From Sphingomonas edaphi (GTDB taxonomy: Bacteria; Pseudomonadota; Alphaproteobacteria; Sphingomonadales; Sphingomonadaceae), in the NCBI RefSeq assembly GCF_003583725.1, contig NZ_QXTF01000005.1:49619-113618 (forward strand): a stretch of DNA of 64,000 nucleotides, in the 5' to 3' direction. Of the stretch, positions 47,838-57,003 are shown piece after piece. Each line of letters opens with the position of its first letter. The stretch's first letter is position 1. The notes under the pieces were generated by a model. It was not told the DNA's origin, made no database searches, and saw nothing but the letters and a program-made list of their open reading frames with translations. The translations under genes and the position numbers were made by a program.

Positions 47838-48617
47838 CTAGCGCGCGGCCGGTGCGCCTTGCGGGATGCCGCCGAGTTGGCCGACTAGCTTGGTATAGGC
47901 ATCAAGGTAAGCCAGCACGATGACCTGGCCGATTTCGGTATTTTGATAGCCGTGACCACCGGCCGCCGCGAAGCCGCTCCACCAGCCGCCTCCGCCGCCG
48001 GCACCCCAGCTAATGTCCTTCTTCCGGGCATAGCCTTCCACGACATATTCCTCCGTAGTGCGGGCATTGACGACCGACAGGGTGACGTTGGCTTCGCCTT
48101 TCTTGACGTTGATTCCGCCGACTAGTCCGCCCACGAAGCGGCCTCCGCCACCGAACAGGCCGCCCAGCGCACCGATCGCGGCGCCCGCTCCGCCGCCGCC
48201 CGAGTTCTGGTTGGCGGTTACGATGTTCGGTTCAAGGAAGAAGTCCGCGGCCTTCACCTGGCCCTTGCCGAGGTTCGATCCCTGCTGGAGCTCACCGGAA
48301 TCCGCCAACGCGCGCTCCATCGCGCGGCTCTGCATCGACCGGCCTCGGTTCACGATGGTGAAGCAGCGGGAATTCTGTACGAATACCTTGATGACGGCTT
48401 CCGGGCTGCCGAGGTTAAGCTGCCGCCACCACTGGTCCTCCGGCTCGACGATGGCGAGGACACCCAGCGGCCGGGCGCATTGCGGTATCTGAGCGGTTGC
48501 CGCGGACTGCATCTTGCGGGATTCGCTGGCGCCGGTGTTACTGGTCTGCGCGAGCGCGGGCGCGGAGGTGACCAGTACCGCGCTGGCCAGCGCTGCGTGC
48601 ATGAACGACTTCGACAT
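47838..48617 (-). CDS. CsgG/HfaB-like secreted protein
   Basis: A 259-aa exported protein with a signal peptide (HAALASAVLVTSAPALA). The body resembles the CsgG family: PLGVLAIVEPEDQWWRQLN, the RCFTIVNRGRSMQSRAMERALADSGEL segment (read in parts), KAADFFLEPNIVTANQNSG, and a glycine-rich block GALGGLFGGGGRFVGGLVGG, then NVTLSVVNARTTEEYVVEG. CsgG proteins form outer-membrane channels for curli or help anchor adhesins. No lipobox Cys follows the signal, unlike CsgG itself, and no csgA-like genes are near, so a curli role is not supported. Confidence 0.75.
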   Translation of the reverse strand: MSKSFMHAALASAVLVTSAPALAQTSNTGASESRKMQSAATAQIPQCARPLGVLAIVEPEDQWWRQLNLGSPEAVIKVFVQNSRCFTIVNRGRSMQSRAMERALADSGELQQGSNLGKGQVKAADFFLEPNIVTANQNSGGGGAGAAIGALGGLFGGGGRFVGGLVGGINVKKGEANVTLSVVNARTTEEYVVEGYARKKDISWGAGGGGGWWSGFAAAGGHGYQNTEIGQVIVLAYLDAYTKLVGQLGGIPQGAPAAR

Positions 48618-48702
48618 AATGTAAATTGCCTCCCAATCGAATGAAAGGAGGCCAGATGCCGCACCCCTGCCGCGGCCCGCGATACGCGCGGAATAATGAT
48701 CC

Positions 48703-48735
48703 GCCTCCCTTGCGCCTATCGAGCGCGAGGGAGGC
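48703..48735 (-). terminator. Likely terminator after the DUF1206 gene
   Basis: GCCTCCCT pairs with AGGGAGGC (8 bp); inside, GCGC pairs with GCGC after a single C-A mismatch, with a 7-base loop. It is 18 bases past the DUF1206 stop. The following bases are not a clean T run. Confidence 0.5.
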
Positions 48736-48752
48736 TATATCATTTCGGCTGC

Positions 48753-49598
48753 TTAACTAGAAGTATGATTGCGGGGGTCGATCCGGTGCATTTTGGCCGA
48801 CAGGCGCGCGACAACGTCGTCGTCGGCGATCTGCCGGTAGCGGGCCATGATCAGGCTGGTAATCGCAAACAAGACAAGCCCTGCTGCAACGCCCTTGAAC
48901 AGTAGCGGATTGGCGTCCCGAACGAGTGCCAGAGCATCACCGAAGCTGCGCAACCGCTCGCCGTCGATGCCTGCCTGCAGGACGAACCAGCCGACAATGG
49001 TCATTACCAGCGCCCGGGCCGCATAGCCGACTTGGCCCGCAGGCTTCGCAAGGCGCGGGGCGCCGGGCATGTCGTCCATGAATTTCGCGCGAAAGGCGAT
49101 GACGAACTGGCTGGCCGCAACGGCCAGCACGGCAACCCCCAACAGGGTCAAGAGCATATCGCCACCAGCGGCCTGCGCGACCTCTCGCGCCGCCTCCTGC
49201 TGAGTCCCGCCTGACCCGCTAGCAGCGCCTGCCTCCACCGGCGAAGGCCGCTCGCTAGTCAACTGCTTCACCGCGATGAACGATAGCACCCAATAGCCGG
49301 CGCCGCCGATGGCGCGAAACACGCGCACGACCAGCCCCTTGGGCTCATGCCCCTCGCCGTCGAGATCTACGACCGCGCTGTAGATTTTAAATAAACCATA
49401 ACCAAAGAGGCCGAGCGCCAGCACGACGAGCAGCACCGTCCCGCCCGGGAGGTCCTTGACGGCTTGGACCGTCTCGCCCGTCGATAGTGCCTTGTTCGAC
49501 GATAGCGCGATCCAGCCCAGCAAAAGATAAACAACCCCTCGCGCGGCATAGCCCAGTCGCGCCCAGGTCTCGATCCGCCGAACCCGTTCCATACCCAT
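48753..49598 (-). CDS. DUF1206 membrane protein
   Basis: The 281-aa protein has three repeats of a paired-helix unit, each starting with an ArgXGYAAR-like sequence (RLGYAARGVVYLLLGWIAL; GGAGYWVLSFIAVKQL; QVGYAARALVMTIVGWFVL), which is the DUF1206 pattern. Function unknown. ATG 49598 has GGGAG 6 bases upstream and is preferred over ATG 49592. It is divergent from lepA. Confidence 0.88.
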   Translation of the reverse strand: MGMERVRRIETWARLGYAARGVVYLLLGWIALSSNKALSTGETVQAVKDLPGGTVLLVVLALGLFGYGLFKIYSAVVDLDGEGHEPKGLVVRVFRAIGGAGYWVLSFIAVKQLTSERPSPVEAGAASGSGGTQQEAAREVAQAAGGDMLLTLLGVAVLAVAASQFVIAFRAKFMDDMPGAPRLAKPAGQVGYAARALVMTIVGWFVLQAGIDGERLRSFGDALALVRDANPLLFKGVAAGLVLFAITSLIMARYRQIADDDVVARLSAKMHRIDPRNHTSS

Positions 49599-49724
49599 CG
49601 CGCAAACTCCCTGTTGAAGCGGATGAGACGGCCCGCGCGACGCAAGGTTCCACGCCCCCGATGACACAGCGCATTCCCTCTGCTAGCGGGCGCGGCAATC
49701 TCACCTTTGTGCGCGAGATGCGCG

Positions 49725-51575
49725 ATGTTGGAAAAATTGGCTCAAGACCTTCAGAAAATCCGGAATTTTTCGATCATCGCGCATATCGACCATGGGAAGA
49801 GCACCCTGGCCGACCGGCTGATCCAGCGCACGGGCGGGCTAACCGAGCGCGAAATGACGCGCGGGCAGATGCTAGACAACATGGAGATCGAGCAGGAGCG
49901 CGGGATCACTATCAAGGCGCAGACGGTGCGCCTGAAGTGGAAGGCCGCCGACGGCGAGACTTACGAGCTAAACCTGATGGACACGCCAGGCCACGTAGAC
50001 TTCGCCTATGAGGTCAGCCGCAGCCTCGCCGCCTGCGAGGGCGCGCTGCTGGTCGTCGATGCGGCACAGGGCGTGGAAGCGCAGACGCTGGCCAACGTTT
50101 ATCAGTCGATCGAGCACGACCATGAAATCGTGCCCGTCATCAACAAGATCGACCTGCCTGCCGCCGAACCCGAGAAGGTCCGCGCCGAGATCGAGGACAT
50201 TATCGGCCTCGACGCGTCGGAAGCGGTGATGGCTAGCGCGAAGAGCGGCATCGGCATCGACGAGGTACTGCAGGCGATCGTCGACAAAATCCCGCCGCCC
50301 AAGGGCGACCGCGACAAACCGTTGAAAGCCATGCTGGTTGATAGTTGGTACGACCCCTACCTAGGCGTCGTTATCCTCGTCCGAGTAATGGACGGCGTGA
50401 TCCGCAAGGGTCAGCAGGTCAAGTTCATGCAGGCGGGCACCACCCACCTGATCGACCGCGTCGGCTGCATGACGCCGAAGATCGAACAGCTGGAAGAGCT
50501 TGGCCCCGGCGAGATCGGCTTCATCACCGCGCAGATCAAGGAAGTCAGCCAGACCGCGGTCGGTGATACGATCACCGACGTCAAGAAGCCCGCGACCGAA
50601 CCGCTGCCGGGCTTCAAGGAAGTGCAGCCGGTCGTCTTCTGCGGCCTGTTCCCGACCGACGCGGCCGATTTCGAGAAGCTGCGCGAAAGTCTCTATAAGC
50701 TGCGCCTCAACGACGCGTCGTTCAGCTTCGAAATGGAGAGCAGCGCGGCACTAGGCTTCGGCTTCCGCTGCGGCTTCCTCGGCCTCCTCCACTTGGAGAT
50801 CATTCAGGAGAGGCTGACCCGCGAATATGATTTGGACCTGATCACTACCGCGCCGTCGGTGGTGTACAAGATGCACCTTTCGAAATCGAAGACCGAGGAC
50901 GCGAAGACCATCGAGCTTCACAACCCGGCCGACATGCCCGACCCAAACCGGATCGCGAGCATCGAGGAGCCGTGGATCGAGGCGACCATCTACGTCCCCG
51001 ACGAATATCTGGGTGCGGTCCTGAAGCTGTGCCAAGACCGGCGCGGTATCCAGAAGGACCTAACCTACGTCGGCCACGGCAGCAGCACGCGGGCGATGGT
51101 AAAATATGAGCTGCCGCTCAACGAAGTCGTGTTCGATTTCTACGATCGGCTCAAAAGCCTGTCGAAGGGCTATGCCAGCTTCGACTATCACCAGATCGGC
51201 CACCGCGAAGGCGACCTGGTCAAGATGAGCATCCTGGTCAACGAAGAGCCAGTCGATGCGCTGAGTATGATCGTCCACCGCAGCACCGCCGAGATCCGCG
51301 GCCGCGGCATGTGCGAACGCCTGAAAGAACTGATCCCCAGGCACTTGTTCAAGATCCCGATCCAGGCCGCCATCGGCGGCAAAGTCATCGCGCGCGAAAC
51401 CATCAGCGCAATGCGGAAAGACGTCACCGCCAAATGCTACGGCGGCGACGCGACGCGAAAGCGCAAGCTTCTGGAAAAGCAGAAGAAGGGAAAGGCGCGG
51501 ATGCGGGAGTATGGATCGGTAAGCATCCCGCAGGAGGCATTCATAGCGGCGCTCCGTATGGGAGACGACGCCTAG
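49725..51575 (+). CDS. lepA: Elongation factor 4 (LepA)
   Basis: LepA (616 aa) is a ribosomal GTPase that affects initiation and back-translocation. G motifs are clear: [16 protein letters not shown] (G1), DTPGHVDF (G3) and INKIDLP (G4). The C-terminal LepA-specific domain carries [23 protein letters not shown] 49725 gives [16 protein letters not shown]; an upstream TTG is in frame. It is divergent from DUF1206. Confidence 0.95.
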   Translation: MLEKLAQDLQKIRNFSIIAHIDHGKSTLADRLIQRTGGLTEREMTRGQMLDNMEIEQERGITIKAQTVRLKWKAADGETYELNLMDTPGHVDFAYEVSRSLAACEGALLVVDAAQGVEAQTLANVYQSIEHDHEIVPVINKIDLPAAEPEKVRAEIEDIIGLDASEAVMASAKSGIGIDEVLQAIVDKIPPPKGDRDKPLKAMLVDSWYDPYLGVVILVRVMDGVIRKGQQVKFMQAGTTHLIDRVGCMTPKIEQLEELGPGEIGFITAQIKEVSQTAVGDTITDVKKPATEPLPGFKEVQPVVFCGLFPTDAADFEKLRESLYKLRLNDASFSFEMESSAALGFGFRCGFLGLLHLEIIQERLTREYDLDLITTAPSVVYKMHLSKSKTEDAKTIELHNPADMPDPNRIASIEEPWIEATIYVPDEYLGAVLKLCQDRRGIQKDLTYVGHGSSTRAMVKYELPLNEVVFDFYDRLKSLSKGYASFDYHQIGHREGDLVKMSILVNEEPVDALSMIVHRSTAEIRGRGMCERLKELIPRHLFKIPIQAAIGGKVIARETISAMRKDVTAKCYGGDATRKRKLLEKQKKGKARMREYGSVSIPQEAFIAALRMGDDA

Positions 51576-51684
51576 TCAGCGCGAGGCAGGCGGGGCCGAA
51601 ACGATTTCTCCGTTCGTCGTTGCCAGCGGGTCGCCGGTGGAAAGGTACGCGCTTTGCAACTGATCGGGCAGGCACAATCCGCCC

Positions 51685-51882
51685 ATGCCCGATTGTCTTG
51701 TACCCGTGCGTCCCGCGCCTCCCGCGCCCCTGTCCCTGCAGCCGGAAGCCCTCGATTGGACGAGAGTGGTGACATTGATCTGCGAGCTGGCGGCTTTGGC
51801 CGACGGGGAGGATCGCGAGGCGCTGCTGCTGTGGGCTAGGGTGATGGAAGGCGCTGCGGCGTTGTCGTGCGATCAGTCCTGA
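51685..51882 (+). CDS. Possible small hypothetical protein
   Basis: A 65-aa frame between lepA and the hydrolases, with a moderately hydrophobic stretch (WTRVVTLICELAALAD). It has no convincing ribosome binding site and overlaps the end of the opposite-strand hydrolase by 10 bases. I keep it as a weak candidate; the alternative is that this 300-base stretch is non-coding. Confidence 0.3.
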   Translation: MPDCLVPVRPAPPAPLSLQPEALDWTRVVTLICELAALADGEDREALLLWARVMEGAAALSCDQS

Positions 51883-52643
51883 CGCTGCGGCGTTAGCTCT
51901 GGCGCCTTGCCCTCGACCTCTGTCAGGAAAACGCGGATTTCGCGGACGATCCAGCTGAGCGCGGGGCGGTAAACTGCGAAGCCCATGTGCAGTGTCGGGA
52001 TTTCGACCGCCTTATCGCTTTCATGCGCCAAGCCGCGCGCGGCGGCGGGGGCAACGATGCCGTCCTTGCTGGACCAAATGGCGAGAGTGGGAACAGGCGG
52101 CTTGGTACCGAACCGCTCAAACGGGGGCTGGTTGACATCGTGCCCGGCGATCCGCTCGTAAAATTCGCGAACGTTGGTGTTGGTCTTGAGGTCGCCGCTG
52201 AAAGGCGTACCAAGGGTAACGACACCGCGGATCTTGTCGGATTGGCGGCAAGCGAGTTCGCGGGCGAATAGGCCACCGAGACTCCAGCCGACGAGTAGGA
52301 TTGGACGGCCATCATAGATGGCTTCCAGCCTTCCCCCGAGCGACTGCATCGTGTCCTTCTTGGCGCCGGTGTTGACTCCGAGCAGCCAGGGGTGCGCTCG
52401 CCAGCCGCCGCGGGCAAAGGCGCGGCGCAGGTCCATCGTCGTGCGATCCGTTGCGAGGAAGCCGGGGATGACGAGCACGGGCGGGCCGTCCTCTGGGCCG
52501 CGCGGTCCGAGCGGGCCGAGACCGGACAGCAGGCGGGGGAAATGCCAAACGACCTCGCGAAACCGGAGCCAGCCGGACGGGGCAGTATCGTCGGCGCTGG
52601 GCGGTGCCACCTTGGGCGCTCGCGACGTCTTCTCCCACTTCAT
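51873..52643 (-). CDS. Alpha/beta hydrolase (tandem copy A)
   Basis: A 256-aa lipase/esterase-like protein. The nucleophile elbow is GWSLGG; the likely triad partners are Asp in WSSKDGIVAP and His in TLHMGF. It shares many blocks with the adjacent copy B: GPLGPRGPEDGPPVLVIPGF, GTPFSGD, KPPVPTLAIWS and AARGLAHESD. Its N-terminus is longer and polar. No signal peptide is visible. Substrate unknown. It is the third gene after serS and copy B on the minus strand. Confidence 0.85.
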   Translation of the reverse strand: MKWEKTSRAPKVAPPSADDTAPSGWLRFREVVWHFPRLLSGLGPLGPRGPEDGPPVLVIPGFLATDRTTMDLRRAFARGGWRAHPWLLGVNTGAKKDTMQSLGGRLEAIYDGRPILLVGWSLGGLFARELACRQSDKIRGVVTLGTPFSGDLKTNTNVREFYERIAGHDVNQPPFERFGTKPPVPTLAIWSSKDGIVAPAAARGLAHESDKAVEIPTLHMGFAVYRPALSWIVREIRVFLTEVEGKAPELTPQRQD

Positions 52644-52689
52644 AAAGCTGAAAATGGGGTGTTTTCGCTACCGAAACAAGAAATAGCGC

Positions 52690-53385
52690 TTATTCCGCAA
52701 CGCTTTTCAGGAAGCTGTCGATTTCCTGCACTACTCGCCGGGCGGTCGTGCGGCTGACCCCGAACGCCATGTGTGTGCAGTCAAACTCGACCGCGCGATC
52801 ACTTTCGTGCGCGAGCCCTCTGGCCGCACGAGGGCTAACAATGCCGTCGGCACGGGACCAGATGGCCAGCGTCGGTACCGGCGGCTTGTCGGTGATGCGT
52901 TCAATCGGCGGGTCGTCGACGGGGTGCCCCGCGACCCATTCGTAGAGGCGCCAAACGTTGTTGAGCCTGGGATCGCCGCTGAACGGGCTGCCTAGAGTGA
53001 TGACGGCGCGGACGCGGTCCGGGTGGGAGCGGGCGACCTCGCGGGCGAAGACGCCGCCGAGGCTCCACCCGACGACGAGCACAGGTTGATCTGCGGAAAT
53101 GGAGTCGAGGCGGGCGGCGATGCGATCGACCGTGTCGGCGCGGGCGCCTAGGTTCCAGCCGCTGTCCCAAGGATGCACCCGCCAGCCCGCGTCGGCGAGC
53201 GCGCGGCGAAGCTCCATCACCGTACGGTCGTTGGCGATGAAGCCGGGGATGACCAGCGCGGGCGGGCCATCCTCCGGGCCACGCGGTCCGAGGTGGCCGA
53301 AAGAGTAAGCGATGCGGGGCAGCTGCCAGAAGAACTCGCTCAGCCGCCGCCAGCCGGGCGGGATTTGCTCGTCCGGATTGGCCAC
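52690..53385 (-). CDS. Alpha/beta hydrolase (tandem copy B)
   Basis: A 231-aa paralogue of copy A with GWSLGG, WSRADGIVSP (Asp) and CTHMAF (His). The shared blocks and order show a tandem duplication, with clear divergence outside the core. Its GTG starts one base after the serS stop, so it should be cotranscribed with serS. Copy A follows after 46 bases. No link to seryl-tRNA synthesis is known. Confidence 0.85.
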   Translation of the reverse strand: MANPDEQIPPGWRRLSEFFWQLPRIAYSFGHLGPRGPEDGPPALVIPGFIANDRTVMELRRALADAGWRVHPWDSGWNLGARADTVDRIAARLDSISADQPVLVVGWSLGGVFAREVARSHPDRVRAVITLGSPFSGDPRLNNVWRLYEWVAGHPVDDPPIERITDKPPVPTLAIWSRADGIVSPRAARGLAHESDRAVEFDCTHMAFGVSRTTARRVVQEIDSFLKSVAE

Positions 53386-53386
53386 T

Positions 53387-54649
53387 TTAGAGATATTCGT
53401 CTCCGCCCATCAGATCGCGTAGCGCCTTTGGCAGGCGGACCCGGCCGTCGACAGTCTGATGATTTTCCAGCAGCGGCACGAGAATACGCGGGGACGCGAG
53501 CGCGGTGTTGTTAAGCGTGTGGGCGAAGCGGACCTTCCCCTCGCTGTCGCGGTAGCGAAGATTGGCGCGGCGCGCCTGCCAGTCGTGCAGGGTTGAGCAG
53601 CTATGCGTCTCACGGTACTTGCCGAGGCTGGGCACCCAGCTTTCGATATCGTTCATGCGATATTTGCCGAGGCCCATATCGCCGGTCGAAGTCTCGATCA
53701 CCTGGTAAGGGATTTCGAGGGCGGTCAGCAGTTGCTCGGCGAGGCCCAGCAGCTTTTCGTGCCATTCGGCGGAGACGGCCGGATCCGCATCGCACATCAC
53801 CCACTGCTCGACCTTCAGGAACTGGTGGACGCGCAGCAGGCCACGCACGTCCTTTCCCGCGCTGCCCGCCTCGCGACGGAAGCAGGGAGAATAGCCAGCG
53901 TAAAGGATCGGCAGCTTCGCGCCGTCGACGATCTCGCCCGAATGAAGCGAGGTCAGGGCGACTTCAGCCGTGCCCGCCAGATAGGCGTCGTCATTGGGAA
54001 GGGCATATGTTTCCTCGACGTGGCCAGGGAACTGGCCCTGATTGAGGAAGGCCTGCTCGCGGGCAATTGCGGGGACGGTGATGGCGGTAAAGCCGGCCGT
54101 AGCAATCCGATCGAGCGCCCAGCCCATCAGCTTGGTTTCGAGCAGCGCGAGGCGGCCCTTGAGGCAATAGGTGCGGCTACCCGACACCTGAACGATGCGC
54201 GACAGGTCGGCCCAGTCATTCTTTTCGATTAGCGCGACATGGTCGAGCGGCTCGAAACCGAAATTAGGCACTTCGCCTTCGGTGCGGATGACTTTGTTGA
54301 AGCTTTCATCTGGCCCAACCGGCGCGCCGTCCCAGGGAATGCCGGGAAGCTTCATCATGAGCGCATTAATCGCGTCCTGCTTCCCCCCCAGCTGACTTTC
54401 GAGCTCGGATGCCCGGGCGCCGGCGGCCTTGGCTTCGGCACCGAGCACGGCCTTTTCCTCTGGCGTCGCGTCCTTGAAGCGAGCGCTGATCGCGTTACGG
54501 GCGGCGCGGAGATTGTCGATTTCCGTCTTGAGGGCTCGCGCCTCGGCATCAAGCGCCAGCAGCGCATCGACGTCGACGCTGACGCCCTTGTCGCGGATCG
54601 CGCGATCGACGTCGGCGCGGTTCGTCTTGATGAATTCCATCGAAAGCAT
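53387..54649 (-). CDS. serS: Seryl-tRNA synthetase
   Basis: SerS (420 aa) charges tRNA-Ser. It has the N-terminal helical tRNA-binding arm (ARALKTEIDNLRAARNAIS) and the class II catalytic motifs: motif 2 in SPCFRREAGSAGKDVRGL, and motif 3 region ILVPLLENHQT. The SCSTLHDWQARR segment is conserved. The start is either ATG 54649 or ATG 54640; neither has a good Shine-Dalgarno sequence. A serine tRNA gene is in the same window at 7809. Confidence 0.96.
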   Translation of the reverse strand: MLSMEFIKTNRADVDRAIRDKGVSVDVDALLALDAEARALKTEIDNLRAARNAISARFKDATPEEKAVLGAEAKAAGARASELESQLGGKQDAINALMMKLPGIPWDGAPVGPDESFNKVIRTEGEVPNFGFEPLDHVALIEKNDWADLSRIVQVSGSRTYCLKGRLALLETKLMGWALDRIATAGFTAITVPAIAREQAFLNQGQFPGHVEETYALPNDDAYLAGTAEVALTSLHSGEIVDGAKLPILYAGYSPCFRREAGSAGKDVRGLLRVHQFLKVEQWVMCDADPAVSAEWHEKLLGLAEQLLTALEIPYQVIETSTGDMGLGKYRMNDIESWVPSLGKYRETHSCSTLHDWQARRANLRYRDSEGKVRFAHTLNNTALASPRILVPLLENHQTVDGRVRLPKALRDLMGGDEYL

Positions 54650-54732
54650 GGGCCGGCAGTGCGTCAAAAGCGGGGGCGCTGGCAAGTCTCCAAAAGCTTG
54701 GCTAGGCAGTCTTCACCAACAAGGGGAAATTC

Positions 54733-55695
54733 ATGCCGTCCGGATTGATCGCGCTGCTCGACGACATTTCGATGATCGCCAAGCTGGCTGCGTCCAGCAT
54801 GGACGACGTGGGTGTCGCCGTCGGCAAGGCGGGAACCAAGGCCGCGGGCGTCGTTATCGACGATACCGCCGTCACGCCGCGCTACGTCACCGGCCTGTCC
54901 CCGGAACGCGAGCTGCCGATCATCTGGAAGATCGCCAGAGGGTCGCTGAAAAACAAGCTGCTGTTCCTTTTGCCGGGCGCCGTTGCCCTATCGGCATTCG
55001 CCCCATTTCTGATTACGCCCATATTGATGCTGGGCGGCGCCTATCTGGCGTTCGAGGCAACCGAAAAGATCCTGGAAGCCATTGCCCACGATCATCACGC
55101 CGAAAAGGAACTGCTGCAGGCGGATACGCCCGAAGAACTGGAAGACCGCCAGGTCGCGGGCGCAGTACGGACAGACTTCATCCTGTCGGCAGAAATCATG
55201 GCCATCGCGCTGAACGAGCTTGATGGCATGGCGCTGCCGCAACAGGCGGCCGCGCTGGGCTTGGTCGCGGTCGCGATTACGGTAGCGGTCTATGGAGTAG
55301 TCGGGCTGATCGTCAAACTCGACGATATCGGCCTGCACCTCGCCGATCGGGCTAACGCCGCGTCGCGTGCAATTGGCCGTGCACTAGTGCGTGTAGTGCC
55401 GAAGCTGTTGAAATCGCTGTCAGTGATCGGAACGGCAGCGATGCTTTGGGTAGGCGGCGGTATTTTGCTGCACGGCATGGAAGAATTGGGCGCTCCCGCC
55501 ATCCCCCACATGGTGCACGATGCCGCCCACTCAGTCGCCGAAGCGGTCGGTGGAGGCAGCATCGGCGCAGCGTTGGAGTGGATCGCCAATGCGATCGGCG
55601 CAGCCATCGCGGGGGGTATTGTGGGCGGGATCATCGTACTGGTTGTCAAGCAATTCCACAAAAAGCCGGACGACCAGGTCGCGGCAGTTCACTAG
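54733..55695 (+). CDS. DUF808 membrane protein (YedI-like)
   Basis: The 320-aa protein matches the DUF808 family: SGLIALLDDISMIAKLAASS at the start, DDTAVTPRYVTGLSPERELPII and KLLFLLPGAVALSAFAP. Four or more membrane segments follow, plus a Gly/Ala-rich C-terminal helix. Function unknown. AAGGGGAAA precedes the ATG. It is divergent from serS and followed by crcB after 3 bases. Confidence 0.9.
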   Translation: MPSGLIALLDDISMIAKLAASSMDDVGVAVGKAGTKAAGVVIDDTAVTPRYVTGLSPERELPIIWKIARGSLKNKLLFLLPGAVALSAFAPFLITPILMLGGAYLAFEATEKILEAIAHDHHAEKELLQADTPEELEDRQVAGAVRTDFILSAEIMAIALNELDGMALPQQAAALGLVAVAITVAVYGVVGLIVKLDDIGLHLADRANAASRAIGRALVRVVPKLLKSLSVIGTAAMLWVGGGILLHGMEELGAPAIPHMVHDAAHSVAEAVGGGSIGAALEWIANAIGAAIAGGIVGGIIVLVVKQFHKKPDDQVAAVH

Positions 55696-55698
55696 CAG

Positions 55699-56064
55699 GT
55701 GAGCTGGCTACTTGTCTTCGTCGGAGGTGGCCTTGGCGCAATGTCGCGGCATGCCGTCGGGCGGGCAACGCTTCAAGCTTTCGGCCCCGGCTTCCCTTGG
55801 GGAACGCTGGCCGTCAATGTGGTGGGGAGTTTCCTGATTGGCCTACTGATCGGCTTGTTCAGCGCATTTGGGACAGGCCAGCCGTGGCGCCTGTTCCTGG
55901 TTACGGGATTCCTTGGCGGCTTCACCACCTTTTCTGCCTTCAGCTTGGACGCGCTGACCCTGTGGGAGCGCTCGCCAGTTACAGCCGGAACTTACGTCGC
56001 GGCCAGCGTCCTAGTATCTTTTGCCGCCATCGTCGCGGGAATGGTGCTGTCCCGCCTCGCCTGA
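55699..56064 (+). CDS. crcB: Fluoride ion channel CrcB/Fluc
   Basis: Fluc (121 aa) exports fluoride as a dual-topology dimer. The helices and the signature GFLGGFTTFSAFSLD, with GTLAVNVVGSFLIGLL ahead of it, are clear. The start is a GTG 3 bases after DUF808; a fluoride riboswitch is not visible in this short gap. Confidence 0.93.
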   Translation: MSWLLVFVGGGLGAMSRHAVGRATLQAFGPGFPWGTLAVNVVGSFLIGLLIGLFSAFGTGQPWRLFLVTGFLGGFTTFSAFSLDALTLWERSPVTAGTYVAASVLVSFAAIVAGMVLSRLA

Positions 56065-56124
56065 TCTTGCGGCGGAGAGAGTCGCGACCCATTTCCTTCT
56101 GCAACCCATTTGCAGGAGCATCTC

Positions 56125-57003
56125 GTGCCCGATCGCGCGAACGCCGAAATTCCTTCCCTTCCCGCCGATTACATGGTCCCCGAGGTATGGAGTTGGGATG
56201 CGCCCAGCGGCGGGGCCTTCGCCAGCATCAACCGCCCCGTAGCCGGCGCGACGCATGACAAGATACTGCCGGTCGGCGAACATCCGCTGCAGCTATATTC
56301 GCTCGGCACTCCGAACGGGCAAAAGGTCACTATCATGCTGGAAGAACTACTGACCCAAGGCCACGTCGGCGCCGAGTATGATGCTTGGAAAATTGACATT
56401 GGCGAGGGCGCCCAGTTCGGGTCGGGCTTCGTCGCGTTGAATCCCAACTCGAAAATCCCAGCACTCCTCGACCGGAGCGATGCCAAGAGGCCGCAGCGAG
56501 TATTCGAGAGCGGATCGATCCTGCTTTATCTGGCGGAAAAGTTCGGCGCCTTCCTGCCCGCCGACAAGGCGGCGCGAACCGAAGCGCTGAGCTGGCTGTT
56601 TTGGCAAATGGGGTCGGCGCCCTTCCTGGGCGGCGGGTTCGGCCATTTCTACGCCTATGCGCCGGTGAAGATTCAATATGCCATCGATCGCTATGCGATG
56701 GAGGCGAAGCGGCAATTCGACGTGCTAGACAGGCACTTGGCCAGCCACCGGTACATGGCGGGCGATGAATATAGCATCGCGGACATGGCGATCTGGCCCT
56801 GGTACGGAATGGTCGCGCTGGGCGAGGCCTATGGCAATGCGTCGACGTTCTTGTCGACAAAGGATTATCGCCATTTCAACCGGTGGGTGGATGAATTGCT
56901 GCAGCGTCCCGCCGTCCAGCGCGGGCGCCGCGTCAACCGCAGTCCGACCGAACGCAACCCGACGCTTATCGACGAGCGGCACAGCGCCGCCGACTTGGAC
57001 TAG
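56125..57003 (+). CDS. yghU: Glutathione transferase-like disulfide reductase YghU
   Basis: The 292-aa protein belongs to the Nu-class GST group (YghU/YfcG), which reduces disulfides with glutathione. An N-terminal region (PSLPADYMVPEVWSW) leads to the thioredoxin-like fold with LYSLGTPNGQKVTIMLEELL and SGFVALNPNSKIPALLDR, then the helical domain with EYSIADMAIWPWYG. GTG 56125 has AGGAG 6 bases upstream. It overlaps the PepSY gene stop by 4 bases. Confidence 0.93.
   Translation: MPDRANAEIPSLPADYMVPEVWSWDAPSGGAFASINRPVAGATHDKILPVGEHPLQLYSLGTPNGQKVTIMLEELLTQGHVGAEYDAWKIDIGEGAQFGSGFVALNPNSKIPALLDRSDAKRPQRVFESGSILLYLAEKFGAFLPADKAARTEALSWLFWQMGSAPFLGGGFGHFYAYAPVKIQYAIDRYAMEAKRQFDVLDRHLASHRYMAGDEYSIADMAIWPWYGMVALGEAYGNASTFLSTKDYRHFNRWVDELLQRPAVQRGRRVNRSPTERNPTLIDERHSAADLD

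Noticed and set aside
55696..55698. Fluoride riboswitch ahead of crcB
   Set aside because: The gap to the DUF808 stop is only 3 bases, and I saw no riboswitch core inside the upstream gene.
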